Shown one piece after another: positions 16,461 through 25,905 of a stretch of DNA of 34,209 bases (positions within the stretch are counted from its first letter, which is position 1; each line of letters opens with the position of its first letter). This stretch comes from Paenibacillus koleovorans NBRC 103111. Lineage in GTDB: Bacteria > Bacillota > Bacilli > Paenibacillales > NBRC-103111. The notes beneath the pieces are model-generated. The model worked only from the letters and a program-made list of their open reading frames with translations, did no database searches and was not told the origin of the DNA. The position numbers and the translations under genes are program-made. The DNA lies in the NCBI RefSeq assembly GCF_004000845.1, contig NZ_BIMA01000076.1:1-34209 (forward strand), in the 5' to 3' direction.

Positions 16461-19400
16461 TTAATACTCTTCCAGTTCTACTAGAGCTTCGTACCGGCGC
16501 AACTGCACAAAATACAACCCGGCCTCCTTCACCCTATAGCCAAAAGACCGCTCCCACTCCGACGCATAAGCCTGCACCTGCGGCCGATAAAAGTCGACAA
16601 ACGACGGCAGCGTCTCCTCCTTCACGCTGTCCGTCTTGAAGTCCACAATGACCCAGCCATCCTCCTCCTCAAACAGGAAGTCGATGACTCCGCGAACGTA
16701 GACGTGCTCCACCGAACCCATACGTTCCGATGCGGCGGCAGCCTCCAATCCGGCATTCCCGATATCGGCAAACACGCCCACTTCTGCCGCGTTCTTCCGA
16801 ATCATCAGCGGCACCTCGAACAAGCGACGATCGGCGCGTAGGCTTCGTTGCCAGAGAGCGCTGGCCAGTACGGTTCTTACAAGCCGACCCGCTTCGCCGA
16901 TATAATCCGCCGCCAAGCCTTCTTCTGCTGCCAGCATCCCAATTGCATCCTCAAGCTCCATTTCCGGCAACCCCTTGCCCAGCATCTCGATCACCCGGTG
17001 AACGACGCTCCCGAAGGCCATCCCCTTGCCCTCTGCGGACCATTCCGGCTTATCGCCGGCAGCCTTGGTCTGGCCGGTAACGGATACCACCGCATAGCTG
17101 GGCTCACCGATCGCATCTAGCCTCAGTTGCCGGGCTCTCGTCATGGCTGCCAAATCCGGCCCCACCGTCAACTCCGTCTGCCGCTCTGGCTCCAAGGCTG
17201 GCACGTCGAGCTCGCGCGCCAATTCCATCCCCTCCATAAGCGACGTCCAGGGGCACTTCGCCGGTTGCTCCGGATACAGGCTGACGACCAGCATCTGTTT
17301 CGGACGTGTTGCCGCGACATATAGCAAGCGGTCCTTCTCAGCATTGGAGAAGGCACGCTCTCGTTCGTTCATCTCTCCCCACCCTAGAGGCTGAGCGATT
17401 ACATCGGTTTTGAACTCCCCGATCGTTCTAGTTATCGTAAAGTAGCCTGCGGCCGGATCGGCGGACCGATCGATCGTTTGGGTCGCATCATGGTCGGATT
17501 CCCCGCAAGGACATGCCAGGAACACGACCGGCGCTTCCAACCCTTTGGCCTTATGCAGGTTCATGATGCGGACCGCCTGATTGCCTCCGGCGTAGAGGCT
17601 GGAGGTTTCCATCCCCCGATCGGAGAGCATTCGTTCCACCGACCGGCATAACTCCGGCCAACTGGAGCTTGCCGCCTGATCGCTGTGAAGCAATTGCATC
17701 ATTCTAACCAACGTTCCCGCGCGAACCGAGCCTGACGGCATCGTAGACACGTAGGGCAGCAAACCCAAATCTTCCACGATCCGTTGGAACGCGGCCGCCG
17801 CGCTGATCGTGCGAACCCAGCCCATATACACGCTTAACTTGTTGAGCACTTTAACAACCGTCCGTGCCTCATCGCCGTATGCTTCCGACGCCGGCAAGCC
17901 AAATAACGAGAACGCATGCCCCTCCCGCTTATAAGCCCATAACTGCCGATCGCTCAAGCCGAACAACATCCCGCGCATCACCGCGAGCAAAGCCGGTTTA
18001 TCAGCGGCATCCTCCAGATACCGAGCCAGCTGCCACAAGGCCACAAGCTCCTCATAGATCGTCGTACTGCCTGAAGTATCTGCCGGGACGTTATACAGGT
18101 CCAACTGCTCGGCGTAAAGATGAATGAACTCCCTTGTTTTCGTCAGAATCAAGAAATCACTCGAAACCGCATTCCGACGCCCGCCATCCCGCTCCGCAAT
18201 CTGCAAGTTACCACCTGTGCATGCCCAGGAAATATAGTTCGCGATTTGCTCGGCATCCGCTTGAGCGACGGCCGCCTTCCCTCCCGGAATCTTCGGGTAG
18301 CTCAGAACATAGACGCCATGCGATATATTGCGATTGCCCTTGGGATCGTGCGCGTGTGTATCCATAGTCACGAATGCAGCTTGATGCTCCGTCTCCGCGG
18401 GCGGCAGCTTGCCGACGAACTGACCGTTAATGAAGCTGCCGATGGAACGGACGGAACGGAAATTAGCTGTTAGCCGCAAAACCGCGCCGCATTCCTGAAT
18501 CCGCGCTTTGACCTGGTTATAGATTGAGATATCGGCCCGGCGGAACCGATAAATCGATTGTTTCGGATCTCCCACCACAAAAAGGGAACCCGGTCGTGGT
18601 GTAAGCCGTCGCCAATCTTTCTCCCAGACGCCATCCTCAGACTCCCCTGTGAGCAGAAACATCAACTCAGCCTGAATCGGGTCCGTATCCTGAAACTCAT
18701 CAACAAGCAGCCTCTGATACCGTTCGGCGAAATAAGCCCGTACTTCCCTCTTTTCCCGCACCAGCTTGGCGGCTTCCAAGAGCAGGTCCTGAAAATTCAG
18801 CTTGCCAGCAGCGTATCGACGGGCCTCGCCATAAGCAAGAGCAGGCTGGACGAAACGAATCAGCTTCGGGTACATATATTCCCGCCATTCCTGCAAGAAA
18901 GGAAAAAGCACTTGAATCTGCCAGTCGGGAAATCGTTTCTTCATCTCGCCGGCCTGTTCTTTGGATGTCCATCTGATAAGCGTCACGTCGAGCTTGCGGT
19001 CGAATTCCTTGGCGATTTCCAAAATTCGCATATCATCCGACAAGTCGATGTATCCCATCTTCTGGCGCGTCTGCCGCACGAGCTTCTGAACGGTGTCCCA
19101 GCCCTTCTCCGGCTCGACCGCCGGGATATAAAGGGCCGCAGCGTCGAGCAAAGGAAACAGCGTATCCCGAATCCGGTCGAAGCTGGGCCGCTCCCGTTCC
19201 TCGCAAGGAAGCTCGACATCGGTGAACAAGGACACGCGGTCATACACATCCCGAAGTGTGTTGATATCCACGCGCAGCGACAAGAGTTCCTCGAATGGCA
19301 GCCGCTCCTCTCCAGCCAGCCCAGACATGTACTCATCCCAGCATTCCGCTCGGAATTGCTTGTCGCTCTCCTCGTCCATTTCCTCGAAGGAAGGGTCCAG

Positions 19401-19781
19401 ACCCGCTTCAATCGGGCGCTCGCGCAAGAGCGACCCGCAGAACGAATGGATCGTTCCGATGAAGATAAGGTCTAGATTGCCCAGCGCCTCAGACAACCGC
19501 TCGCGCACGATTGCATCGCCTGCGGCCCTCCGATAGGTTTGCTCCAGAGCAAGCCGGAAGCGTTCCTTCATCTCGTCCGCCGCTTTGTTAGTGAACGTAA
19601 TGGCGGCGATTCGGTCAACCCTGATGCCGGACTCGATCAGCGCAAGCAGTCTGCCGACCAGGCTGGTCGTCTTGCCCGATCCGGCTCCTGCCTCTACAAG
19701 CAAGGTCGTATTCAAATCGGTAAGAATCCGATCCCGATCCGCTTGATCCGCAGGCATTGTTAACAGATTCGGTTCATCCAA
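16461..19781 (-). CDS. AddA-like UvrD/RecB-type helicase-nuclease
   Basis: A 1106-residue SF1A helicase with C-terminal PD-(D/E)XK nuclease. Motifs: Walker A AGAGSGKT (31-38), AITFTNKAA (60-68), VDEFQDTD (360-367), GDPKQSIYRFR (404-414), NLHKAKGLE (741-749) and YVAATRPK (821-828). The nuclease shows H928 (VVHRVIE), D1034 (GVIDFL) and D1047-x-K1049 (VDFKTD). All catalytic residues appear intact. AddA with AddB resects double-strand DNA ends and also degrades phage DNA. This protein is shorter than the roughly 1230-residue Bacillus AddA and sits in a defence array, so it may be a specialised version rather than the housekeeping enzyme. Its start overlaps the AddB-like gene end by 8 bases. Confidence 0.88.
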   Translation of the reverse strand: MDEPNLLTMPADQADRDRILTDLNTTLLVEAGAGSGKTTSLVGRLLALIESGIRVDRIAAITFTNKAADEMKERFRLALEQTYRRAAGDAIVRERLSEALGNLDLIFIGTIHSFCGSLLRERPIEAGLDPSFEEMDEESDKQFRAECWDEYMSGLAGEERLPFEELLSLRVDINTLRDVYDRVSLFTDVELPCEERERPSFDRIRDTLFPLLDAAALYIPAVEPEKGWDTVQKLVRQTRQKMGYIDLSDDMRILEIAKEFDRKLDVTLIRWTSKEQAGEMKKRFPDWQIQVLFPFLQEWREYMYPKLIRFVQPALAYGEARRYAAGKLNFQDLLLEAAKLVREKREVRAYFAERYQRLLVDEFQDTDPIQAELMFLLTGESEDGVWEKDWRRLTPRPGSLFVVGDPKQSIYRFRRADISIYNQVKARIQECGAVLRLTANFRSVRSIGSFINGQFVGKLPPAETEHQAAFVTMDTHAHDPKGNRNISHGVYVLSYPKIPGGKAAVAQADAEQIANYISWACTGGNLQIAERDGGRRNAVSSDFLILTKTREFIHLYAEQLDLYNVPADTSGSTTIYEELVALWQLARYLEDAADKPALLAVMRGMLFGLSDRQLWAYKREGHAFSLFGLPASEAYGDEARTVVKVLNKLSVYMGWVRTISAAAAFQRIVEDLGLLPYVSTMPSGSVRAGTLVRMMQLLHSDQAASSSWPELCRSVERMLSDRGMETSSLYAGGNQAVRIMNLHKAKGLEAPVVFLACPCGESDHDATQTIDRSADPAAGYFTITRTIGEFKTDVIAQPLGWGEMNERERAFSNAEKDRLLYVAATRPKQMLVVSLYPEQPAKCPWTSLMEGMELARELDVPALEPERQTELTVGPDLAAMTRARQLRLDAIGEPSYAVVSVTGQTKAAGDKPEWSAEGKGMAFGSVVHRVIEMLGKGLPEMELEDAIGMLAAEEGLAADYIGEAGRLVRTVLASALWQRSLRADRRLFEVPLMIRKNAAEVGVFADIGNAGLEAAAASERMGSVEHVYVRGVIDFLFEEEDGWVIVDFKTDSVKEETLPSFVDFYRPQVQAYASEWERSFGYRVKEAGLYFVQLRRYEALVELEEY

Positions 19782-22665
19782 CTTCTTCCACCCCCAGCAA
19801 AGTACTCAGGACAGCAGCATTGACAGTCGACTCTCGCTTGATTGCCATCCACTCCGAATGGGCTCCACATGCGGCTTGATAATCACACCATCGACACGCC
19901 GCGGGATCCTTGGTTGGAACATAGATCCCTCTCTTCCGAGATTCCAGCAGCTGTGCAATAAGATCAGCTAGCTCATTTCTCCGGTTCTGGGTTCGTCTGA
20001 CAACCTCGCCACGCCCGCGTTCTGTCGGAAAATAATACGCTGCCTCCACTACCTTGGCATCGCGGTCCGTCCCAGTTTCATGAAGCCACTGCTCTACTGC
20101 AATCGAATATAAAGCATGCTGCAGCTGAGTCCCTCCCTTGAAATATTCGGAAGCCCTATATTTGCTCGTACCACCTGTCTTGTAATCGATAATCCGATAC
20201 TCATGAGGTCCGATCCGATCGACTCGGTCGACGAAGCCCTTCAGCTTGATGCGAATATCGCCGGACAACTGAATTTCCATCGGTTCTCCTTCTCTAGTCG
20301 TCAATTCCAACTCGAAGAAGCACGGTTGATCCGTCTGGCGGACTTCATGGCGATAAAAAATGTCAGCATCCCGCCGGATTTCCTCGCATTCCTTAGCAAA
20401 CACATGCGGATTGGGAGCCGGAATGGACAGTGCATTTTCCGCAATCACCTGTTCTACAATGCCTACTAGTCGGTCCCTGTTATGTAAGGCGAGCCTCGTG
20501 CCTTGTTTCGTAACGTCCTCCAAGTATCTTCTGAACACATCATGCAGCAGAGAGCCTCGTTCGCTCGGGTGGAGCCAGCGATTGCGGTCGAACTGCGCGA
20601 TTTCTTTCGCACGGAGCTTCAGGACGTAGGAGAAATAGTACTGCAACCCGCACCGCGCATAGTGCTCCAACTGACTAACACTAATGGCAGGGTGATTCGG
20701 ATCTTCTCCAGCATCCTCATTTGGCTCCAATTCCAACCATCCGTCGTAAGCGGAGAGCCTCTCATCCTGACGGAGCATTCGAGCTTGGTAACCTTGGGCC
20801 AGGGCAGGGTACATCTCATGAATGGCCTTCCATCCGTCCTTGCGATTGCCGCCGCTTGCGTCCCGCAGTAGACGAGCCCAAGCATCGATCCCGTCTAACG
20901 GGGCAGACTGCCACGCTGAATGGCTCCAATCCATCACCCTGCAAGGCTCGCCCAAGGCATGCTCCATTGCGCCGAAATCCAAGATGGCGTCCTTCCTATG
21001 CAAGCGGAAAACTTGCAGCATCTCGAATGCCGGCCCTCGGCCCTTCTGCTCTCCCGTATCATAAGATGGATAGCTAAGCCATACTTCGCCCCGGATATGC
21101 GCCAATCGCGTTTCACGTTCGCTCCTGACTTGCTTCGCTCGCGCCTGAGCAGGCTCCAAGTGCTCTGACAAAGCCGTACGTTCTCGATCCAGGAGAAGAG
21201 GGTCTTGAACAGCCGTTATACTCCAAGCCTTCTCCTCCATGCCTGCAATCCAAGTCCGCTCCCGACCGCTCCATCCTCCGTTTTGCAAAGAGCTGATATG
21301 GATCGCCCCTGGCCGCGGTGTCGCCGAGACGCGAATCCGAATGCCTTCCAGCATTTCTTTCACATATCGGACAGCCAAGTCCATCGCCATAGGCTCAGAC
21401 AAACCGGCTGGGCAACAACTCGCAACCTCCTTGAGCGCTACCGCTGCATGCCTATCATCCTGCGACCGGGCAATCGTATAGCTCTGCACAAAATCCGATA
21501 TCCACCTTAACAGCAGCAGCGGATTCCACTCATTCCCATCGGGTATCCCGTCGAACCAATCCTCAACATAAGTACGCAAGACCGCCCCTAGCTCCTGCTC
21601 CTCCTCGCCTAGCCTCTCCGGACGCAGCAAAGCCAAATACCGGTCCTTTCCCCAACCGATACCGGACCTCTCCAACATCCGCACCCAATCGGTCCGGGAC
21701 CAGCGCTGATCGGGAAACGATAAATAGCCGTGCCGCAGCATTTCCGCTAGCCTATGGACCGGGAAACCTTCCGAGATCCAATCCAATACTCCAATAGCTG
21801 CTTTTCCCGCAGCACAGTAAACGATTGGCAACCCGTTCGAGAGCGTACATTCGACTCCGAGCGTTTCTGCATGCATATGAACAATGGGGGCATAATGCTC
21901 ATAGTCTGACAAGATCACTTCCGTCCGATCAAAGGCTACAGACTCCGAAAGCATTCGGCGAAACCCTTCCCGTACTTCAGCCAAACTTCCTGTTGCCTGG
22001 AACATAGCGAATTTATTTTCTGAAAAAGAGTCGTTCATGTAAAAGGGAACCTCCGCATTCAAGAAACAGAGACGATCCCCCGACACCTTCTCGATCATTC
22101 GCTGCTCCAACCGCGTCCAACCGGTCGGCGTTAGCGTCAAATAGACCGTATTGTTATCCCCCGGCCTCACATAATCCGTTAGTCCTGCTAGGTCCGTCTG
22201 GCTGTGCTCACGAAGGTACGCTTCATATCGAGCGAGCAATCGTTGCAAATATACGCCTTTCTCTACGTTTGTAAATGACTCCACCCTCACGTCTTCCGAT
22301 CGAATGCCGGCCATTCGCATGGCTGATACGGCGCGGTGGACTTGATACACGATACCTGGCTTCAGCATAGATTCCTTGATATAACTCTCCGAGTCTTCTT
22401 CGGCCAACCGCTTCATCAGAGAACGGACCATCCATACAGCCTGCCCTTCATCGAGCAAGCTGGTTTTTCTGCGATACAGCTCCAGCCCTGCATGAGCCGT
22501 CAATACTCCGTGAAGCGTCTGTACCTCTACGTTCAAGATTGCCCCATAACGCTTGCAGATCTGTTCGAGCAGCTGGTGTCCTTGCGCATAGGAGCCGGCC
22601 AATAACACCTTCGATGACAGCGTCGCCTCGTTGATTTTGTGGTACAGCCGATCAATCAGATCCAT
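19774..22665 (-). CDS. AddB-like PD-(D/E)XK nuclease with iron-sulfur cysteines
   Basis: A 963-residue protein with the AddB pattern. The inactivated-helicase-like N-terminal two thirds have no recognisable Walker A; LLAGSYAQG stands where it would be expected. The C-terminal nuclease shows H708 (SLLHDVF), D813 (GFVDRVD) and D827-x-K829 (IDYKTG). Four cysteines, C672 (YARCGLQYYF) and C924, C927, C933 (CRWCDYQAAC), form the C...C-x2-C-x5-C iron-staple arrangement of AddB. It would form a heterodimer with the overlapping AddA-like gene. It is about 200 residues shorter than Bacillus AddB. The ATG is preceded by a perfect AAGGAGG. Confidence 0.85.
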   Translation of the reverse strand: MDLIDRLYHKINEATLSSKVLLAGSYAQGHQLLEQICKRYGAILNVEVQTLHGVLTAHAGLELYRRKTSLLDEGQAVWMVRSLMKRLAEEDSESYIKESMLKPGIVYQVHRAVSAMRMAGIRSEDVRVESFTNVEKGVYLQRLLARYEAYLREHSQTDLAGLTDYVRPGDNNTVYLTLTPTGWTRLEQRMIEKVSGDRLCFLNAEVPFYMNDSFSENKFAMFQATGSLAEVREGFRRMLSESVAFDRTEVILSDYEHYAPIVHMHAETLGVECTLSNGLPIVYCAAGKAAIGVLDWISEGFPVHRLAEMLRHGYLSFPDQRWSRTDWVRMLERSGIGWGKDRYLALLRPERLGEEEQELGAVLRTYVEDWFDGIPDGNEWNPLLLLRWISDFVQSYTIARSQDDRHAAVALKEVASCCPAGLSEPMAMDLAVRYVKEMLEGIRIRVSATPRPGAIHISSLQNGGWSGRERTWIAGMEEKAWSITAVQDPLLLDRERTALSEHLEPAQARAKQVRSERETRLAHIRGEVWLSYPSYDTGEQKGRGPAFEMLQVFRLHRKDAILDFGAMEHALGEPCRVMDWSHSAWQSAPLDGIDAWARLLRDASGGNRKDGWKAIHEMYPALAQGYQARMLRQDERLSAYDGWLELEPNEDAGEDPNHPAISVSQLEHYARCGLQYYFSYVLKLRAKEIAQFDRNRWLHPSERGSLLHDVFRRYLEDVTKQGTRLALHNRDRLVGIVEQVIAENALSIPAPNPHVFAKECEEIRRDADIFYRHEVRQTDQPCFFELELTTREGEPMEIQLSGDIRIKLKGFVDRVDRIGPHEYRIIDYKTGGTSKYRASEYFKGGTQLQHALYSIAVEQWLHETGTDRDAKVVEAAYYFPTERGRGEVVRRTQNRRNELADLIAQLLESRKRGIYVPTKDPAACRWCDYQAACGAHSEWMAIKRESTVNAAVLSTLLGVEEVG

Positions 22666-22885
22666 GGCATGCCTCCTTACGAATAGTTTATTCTACCTAA
22701 TATTCGCTGAAATGGACTTACACACCTTCCATTAAACGGAATTGGATAGGAGGAGTTGGAAATCTGTCGATGGAGGTGAGTTTATTCTTACTATACATAC
22801 ACCCAGGGGCATAAGGATGTCAGCGAATGTACGTTCTAATCGTTGTATTCTATTGCCAATCGCCCCTTCCACACGCCCACAAACA

Positions 22886-22914
22886 CAAAGAAGCCTGTCC
22901 AATAACAGACTTCT
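22886..22914 (-). terminator. Putative terminator of the WYL regulator gene
   Basis: On the minus strand AGAAGTCTGT-TATTGG-ACAGGCTTCT forms a 10-bp stem with one G-T pair, followed by only three T residues and then GTGTTTG. It lies 42 bases after the WYL stop codon. The short T-tract makes it a weak or attenuating terminator ahead of the AddBA-like pair. The rest of the 22666-22956 gap shows nothing else convincing. Confidence 0.5.
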
Positions 22915-22956
22915 ACGGAAACTGTGTCCGCTAAACGACACACAATTCAACAACTC

Positions 22957-23913
22957 TCAACGGGAGTACATCTCCAACCATTCACCCAACTGTTTCTTCA
23001 ATGACTCGCGCACCGACTTGGGCTCCAATATTTCCGCCTCGGAACCATACTGCAAGATCCAGCGGATAAACTCTTTTTCGTTATTCACCGTCACCTCGAA
23101 GATCATGCTGCCGTCCTTCTTGTTGTCTTTCATCCGCGGATGCACGAACAACTCTTCTTCCCGAATATACCGAGCGACATTGGCGTGGAACCGAACCTTG
23201 AACGTAATATTTTTCTCGCCTTGCTCGATGGACCAGGTATTCTTGAGATGTTTCTTGATGTTGAAATTGCCTTTGTCGAAAGCGAGATCGGTTAGTCGGA
23301 CGTCGAGGAAGCGGCTGATCCGGAAAGTCCTTATGGCTTGCTTAAGGTGGCAGTATCCGATCAGATAGAAACGTTGATCGCGCGGGATCAAATAATAGGG
23401 GTCGATTCTTCGTTCTGAGGTCTCGTTGCGATATTGGGTGTGATAGACGGTATGAATCGTTTTCTGCTCCAGGATGGCTTGAATGATAGGCTGCAGGAAA
23501 TTCGGGCTTTCTTGACGATAAGCGGGCGTTCCCATCTGAATGATGCTAGTGATGTCGGCAATAATCTGGTTTTGCTGCGACTTCTCCTTGCGATGGGTGC
23601 CCATCACCTTGGCGTAGGCGGTTTCGAAGCCTGGCGGCAGCTTGTCCAGATCAACGACCGACGGGAGCAGGGAGAACACCAGAGACTCTTGCTCCGTGAA
23701 ATTCAGCGGATACATGAAAAACCTTCCCATGAAGCGGTATCCGGTACCTCGGCCTTCGTTGGTGACAGGCGCAATTAAAGAAATCGTGTCCAGGTCCCGA
23801 TAGATGGTACGGATGTTGATATCGCATTTCAGCGCCAAGTCGGCGGCCGATATGCCGGGATTGGCTTGGATGGCATTGATCATGTTGAAGATGCGGATGA
23901 CTTTATCGATCAC
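22957..23913 (-). CDS. HTH-WYL transcriptional regulator
   Basis: A 318-residue regulator. Residues 1-60 form a DeoR-like helix-turn-helix (NPGISAADLALKCDINIRTI followed by YRDLD). Residues about 135-225 form the WYL domain with IDPYYLIPRDQRFYLIGYC and FRISRF, a ligand-sensing SH3-like fold that can bind nucleic acid. The C-terminus fits a WCX extension. The start is GTG at 23913, supported by AAGGGGGT seven bases upstream. WYL proteins frequently control defence operons, including BrxR- and CapW-type repressors. It lies between the terminator of the nitrilase cassette and the AddBA-like pair, so it probably controls the latter, its own gene, or the wider array. A decayed relative lies at 13789-13975. 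Confidence 0.9.
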   Translation of the reverse strand: MIDKVIRIFNMINAIQANPGISAADLALKCDINIRTIYRDLDTISLIAPVTNEGRGTGYRFMGRFFMYPLNFTEQESLVFSLLPSVVDLDKLPPGFETAYAKVMGTHRKEKSQQNQIIADITSIIQMGTPAYRQESPNFLQPIIQAILEQKTIHTVYHTQYRNETSERRIDPYYLIPRDQRFYLIGYCHLKQAIRTFRISRFLDVRLTDLAFDKGNFNIKKHLKNTWSIEQGEKNITFKVRFHANVARYIREEELFVHPRMKDNKKDGSMIFEVTVNNEKEFIRWILQYGSEAEILEPKSVRESLKKQLGEWLEMYSR

Positions 23914-24073
23914 TGGATTGACCCCCTTGCGTCATAGGCTATATGAGTGTAGGGATTCGATAGTGATGGTTAAATTTCCTTGTTTTTCCTCTGGCCTGCT
24001 AACATTTATTACGGACATGATGCTGTTGTTATATTTTCATATGGTTAATAAACTAATCTTGAAAACAGGCTAG

Positions 24074-24097
24074 AAAAAAAGACGACAACCTGTCGTC
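24074..24097 (-). terminator. Strong intrinsic terminator of the nitrilase cassette
   Basis: On the minus strand GACGACA-GGT-TGTCGTC is followed by seven T residues. It starts about 20 bases after the stop of the ParB-like gene and ends the three-gene unit. Confidence 0.85.
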
Positions 24098-24117
24098 AGC
24101 ATAAAGGAAATCGATCC

Positions 24118-24960
24118 TTAATAATTTCCAGGGACAACAACATCAGATACGATGATCTGCACGTGCTTTAAGGAAGATTTCATTTTAAAGGAAAACGTTA
24201 ATTCCTCATTGAAAAAATCGGCAACGGCAGGAAGCGGAGCTACTTCAATCAGATCATCCCCATACGCTTGCGAATACCTTATTTTCTCAAAAACCTGTTC
24301 TGAGTAAATTATGCAAGGGATCCGCATATCTTCATAACCAGCCTCGTGAATCGCACATAGACGTTGAATGCCGTTAATTATAAATACGTTCCTATCGAAA
24401 GCAATGGCCTCAATAAATGGGCTTGATAGACCTACCGTCATGGAAACATTAACTTCACGACGTTTCTTACTCGGGATTATTTCATACCCACGTAACGACA
24501 TGTTGCGCATATCGCTTAATATGCTTATTCTAAGCAAGGATTCGTCCCCGGTTCGTTCGATCTTGAAGGCTCCTTCTTTCCGCTGGATCGTCCCCAGACA
24601 AAGCTTCAGAACGTCATCTTTACTTTTAATCGATTTCCGATATTTCCTACACGGTTCATCTGCTATGAATGGCTTGAGCGGTACAGCGCTTCCCCAATTC
24701 TCCAGCCACATGAAAGCGATATCATTCTCATAGAAAGCCTGAATATCCTCCTCATCGAACAACGCTTGCTGCTCCTCATCTGACATAGCATGCAAACGAC
24801 ATTCTTGCTTCTTCGATAGGGGCTGAATCATGTTTTGGCGCTCTCGCCAAGCATGATTGATATCTTGCTCCGACAGTCCTGCACACTCTTTATTTACAAA
24901 GCCTTTAAGTTGATTCTCTTCTATAAAAGGTAGCAGCACTTTGGCATCTGTCCTCTTCAT
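24118..24960 (-). CDS. Uncharacterised protein with a ParB-like motif
   Basis: A 280-residue protein I do not recognise as a whole. Residues about 180-218 (SPFIEAIAFDRNVFIINGIQ, then RLCAIHEAGYEDMRIPCIIY) resemble the ParB/sulfiredoxin-fold motif, where V-x-N/D-G-x-x-R-L-x-A precedes a G...V-P-V strand. Here it is N196-G197-x2-R200. Such folds include CTP-binding and nuclease-like proteins. The N-terminal 120 residues are helical and acidic. GAGAGGA lies seven bases before the ATG. It is last in a three-gene unit, 47 bases after the winged-helix gene and directly before a strong terminator. The ParB relation is by motif only and needs a structure comparison. Confidence 0.6.
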   Translation of the reverse strand: MKRTDAKVLLPFIEENQLKGFVNKECAGLSEQDINHAWRERQNMIQPLSKKQECRLHAMSDEEQQALFDEEDIQAFYENDIAFMWLENWGSAVPLKPFIADEPCRKYRKSIKSKDDVLKLCLGTIQRKEGAFKIERTGDESLLRISILSDMRNMSLRGYEIIPSKKRREVNVSMTVGLSSPFIEAIAFDRNVFIINGIQRLCAIHEAGYEDMRIPCIIYSEQVFEKIRYSQAYGDDLIEVAPLPAVADFFNEELTFSFKMKSSLKHVQIIVSDVVVPGNY

Positions 24961-25007
24961 TGCACGGTCCTCTCGTAAAAATGTTCAAATGCCGGATACA
25001 AATGTCC

Positions 25008-25838
25008 TCATTTATAAGAATGTGTGCGCGGTGGACAAGCTTCCTTTGTCTTATCTATCACTTCTAAGGGGAAATCATTCCACCCTGATTTTGAAATAAT
25101 ACTCACATATTGTCTTTCGTGAGTGCTTGATATCTCCTTCCAGCTTTTCTTGATCTCCTTCTCTATTCGCAAGACTGCCGGCTGTGTAGCTCGATACCGT
25201 TTGCTCCATTGCTCAAGAGATTGTTCATCCTTCTCTTCCAACGCCTCAGACAGCATCTCCAGCATGGAGTCTCTGTCGGTAGTCGTATCCATGAATCTCG
25301 CAGTACGGGTCCCTTTAACCGCAAGCGTACAATAAACCGATTTTCCCCGCTTGGAACGCTCAACAAAACCGAAATCCACCAGTCTCTGGATCACTTCCGT
25401 CAGATAGGGAGGAGCGACCTGTATCCGTTCTGCTAGGTCCGTCATACTCAGAGTAAACTCGCGATAAAGCACATTTAGAATCGGGCGATCGTATTTCCCA
25501 TACAATTCAGCCAGTACTACCGCCTCCGGAGTGGAATCCGCAAAATACGAATAGATGCGGCATCCCGCATCCAATCTGCCAAGCTCAACACACACACCAG
25601 GCTGCAATTCATCCATAATACGAGCCAATCTTTGCGTTAATTTGCTTAATAGGATAGCCGTTTCCTTAAGTTGCCCGAACATGCGTTGCTCAACAGTCTG
25701 GATCATTGCACTTAAGAACAAATCCGTCCCAATTCGAATATCCTTAATCCTCCGTCCAACAACGGCTTCATTCATAAAATCTGCAAAACGACTCGGTTCA
25801 TGCCATACCATCTGCTCCATATGATGACGTTCAACCAT
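25008..25838 (-). CDS. Winged-helix DNA-binding protein of the nitrilase cassette
   Basis: A 276-residue protein with a central MarR-like winged helix (residues about 110-185 from the chosen start): LAELYGKYDRPILNVLYREF, TMTDLAERIQ-like recognition region (read here as SMTDLAERIQVAPPYLTEVI) and wing FGFVERSKRGKSVYCTL. Flanking helical segments are not recognised, so it may sense a ligand or a partner. The ATG at 25838 has a perfect AAGGAGA at seven-base spacing, so the longer frame at 25868 is rejected. It starts 67 bases after the nitrilase-like gene and 47 bases before the ParB-like gene. Its size and position suggest a dedicated regulator or DNA-targeting subunit of the cassette. Confidence 0.7.
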   Translation of the reverse strand: MVERHHMEQMVWHEPSRFADFMNEAVVGRRIKDIRIGTDLFLSAMIQTVEQRMFGQLKETAILLSKLTQRLARIMDELQPGVCVELGRLDAGCRIYSYFADSTPEAVVLAELYGKYDRPILNVLYREFTLSMTDLAERIQVAPPYLTEVIQRLVDFGFVERSKRGKSVYCTLAVKGTRTARFMDTTTDRDSMLEMLSEALEEKDEQSLEQWSKRYRATQPAVLRIEKEIKKSWKEISSTHERQYVSIISKSGWNDFPLEVIDKTKEACPPRTHSYK

Positions 25839-25905
25839 ATAAGAATCTCCTTCATATCCATTGTTCACCTTAAGTATATCTTAAGTATTTACCGATTAGA
25901 AGAGG

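Noticed and set aside
18558-19475. Plus-strand open frame of 305 codons inside the AddA-like gene
   Set aside because: It lies wholly antisense to conserved helicase sequence, with no ribosome site or recognisable domain.
22742-22800. Plus-strand GGAGG-like sites followed by a short ATG frame
   Set aside because: The frame is only about 13 codons and overlaps nothing recognisable. It is probably chance in the leader of the AddB-like gene.
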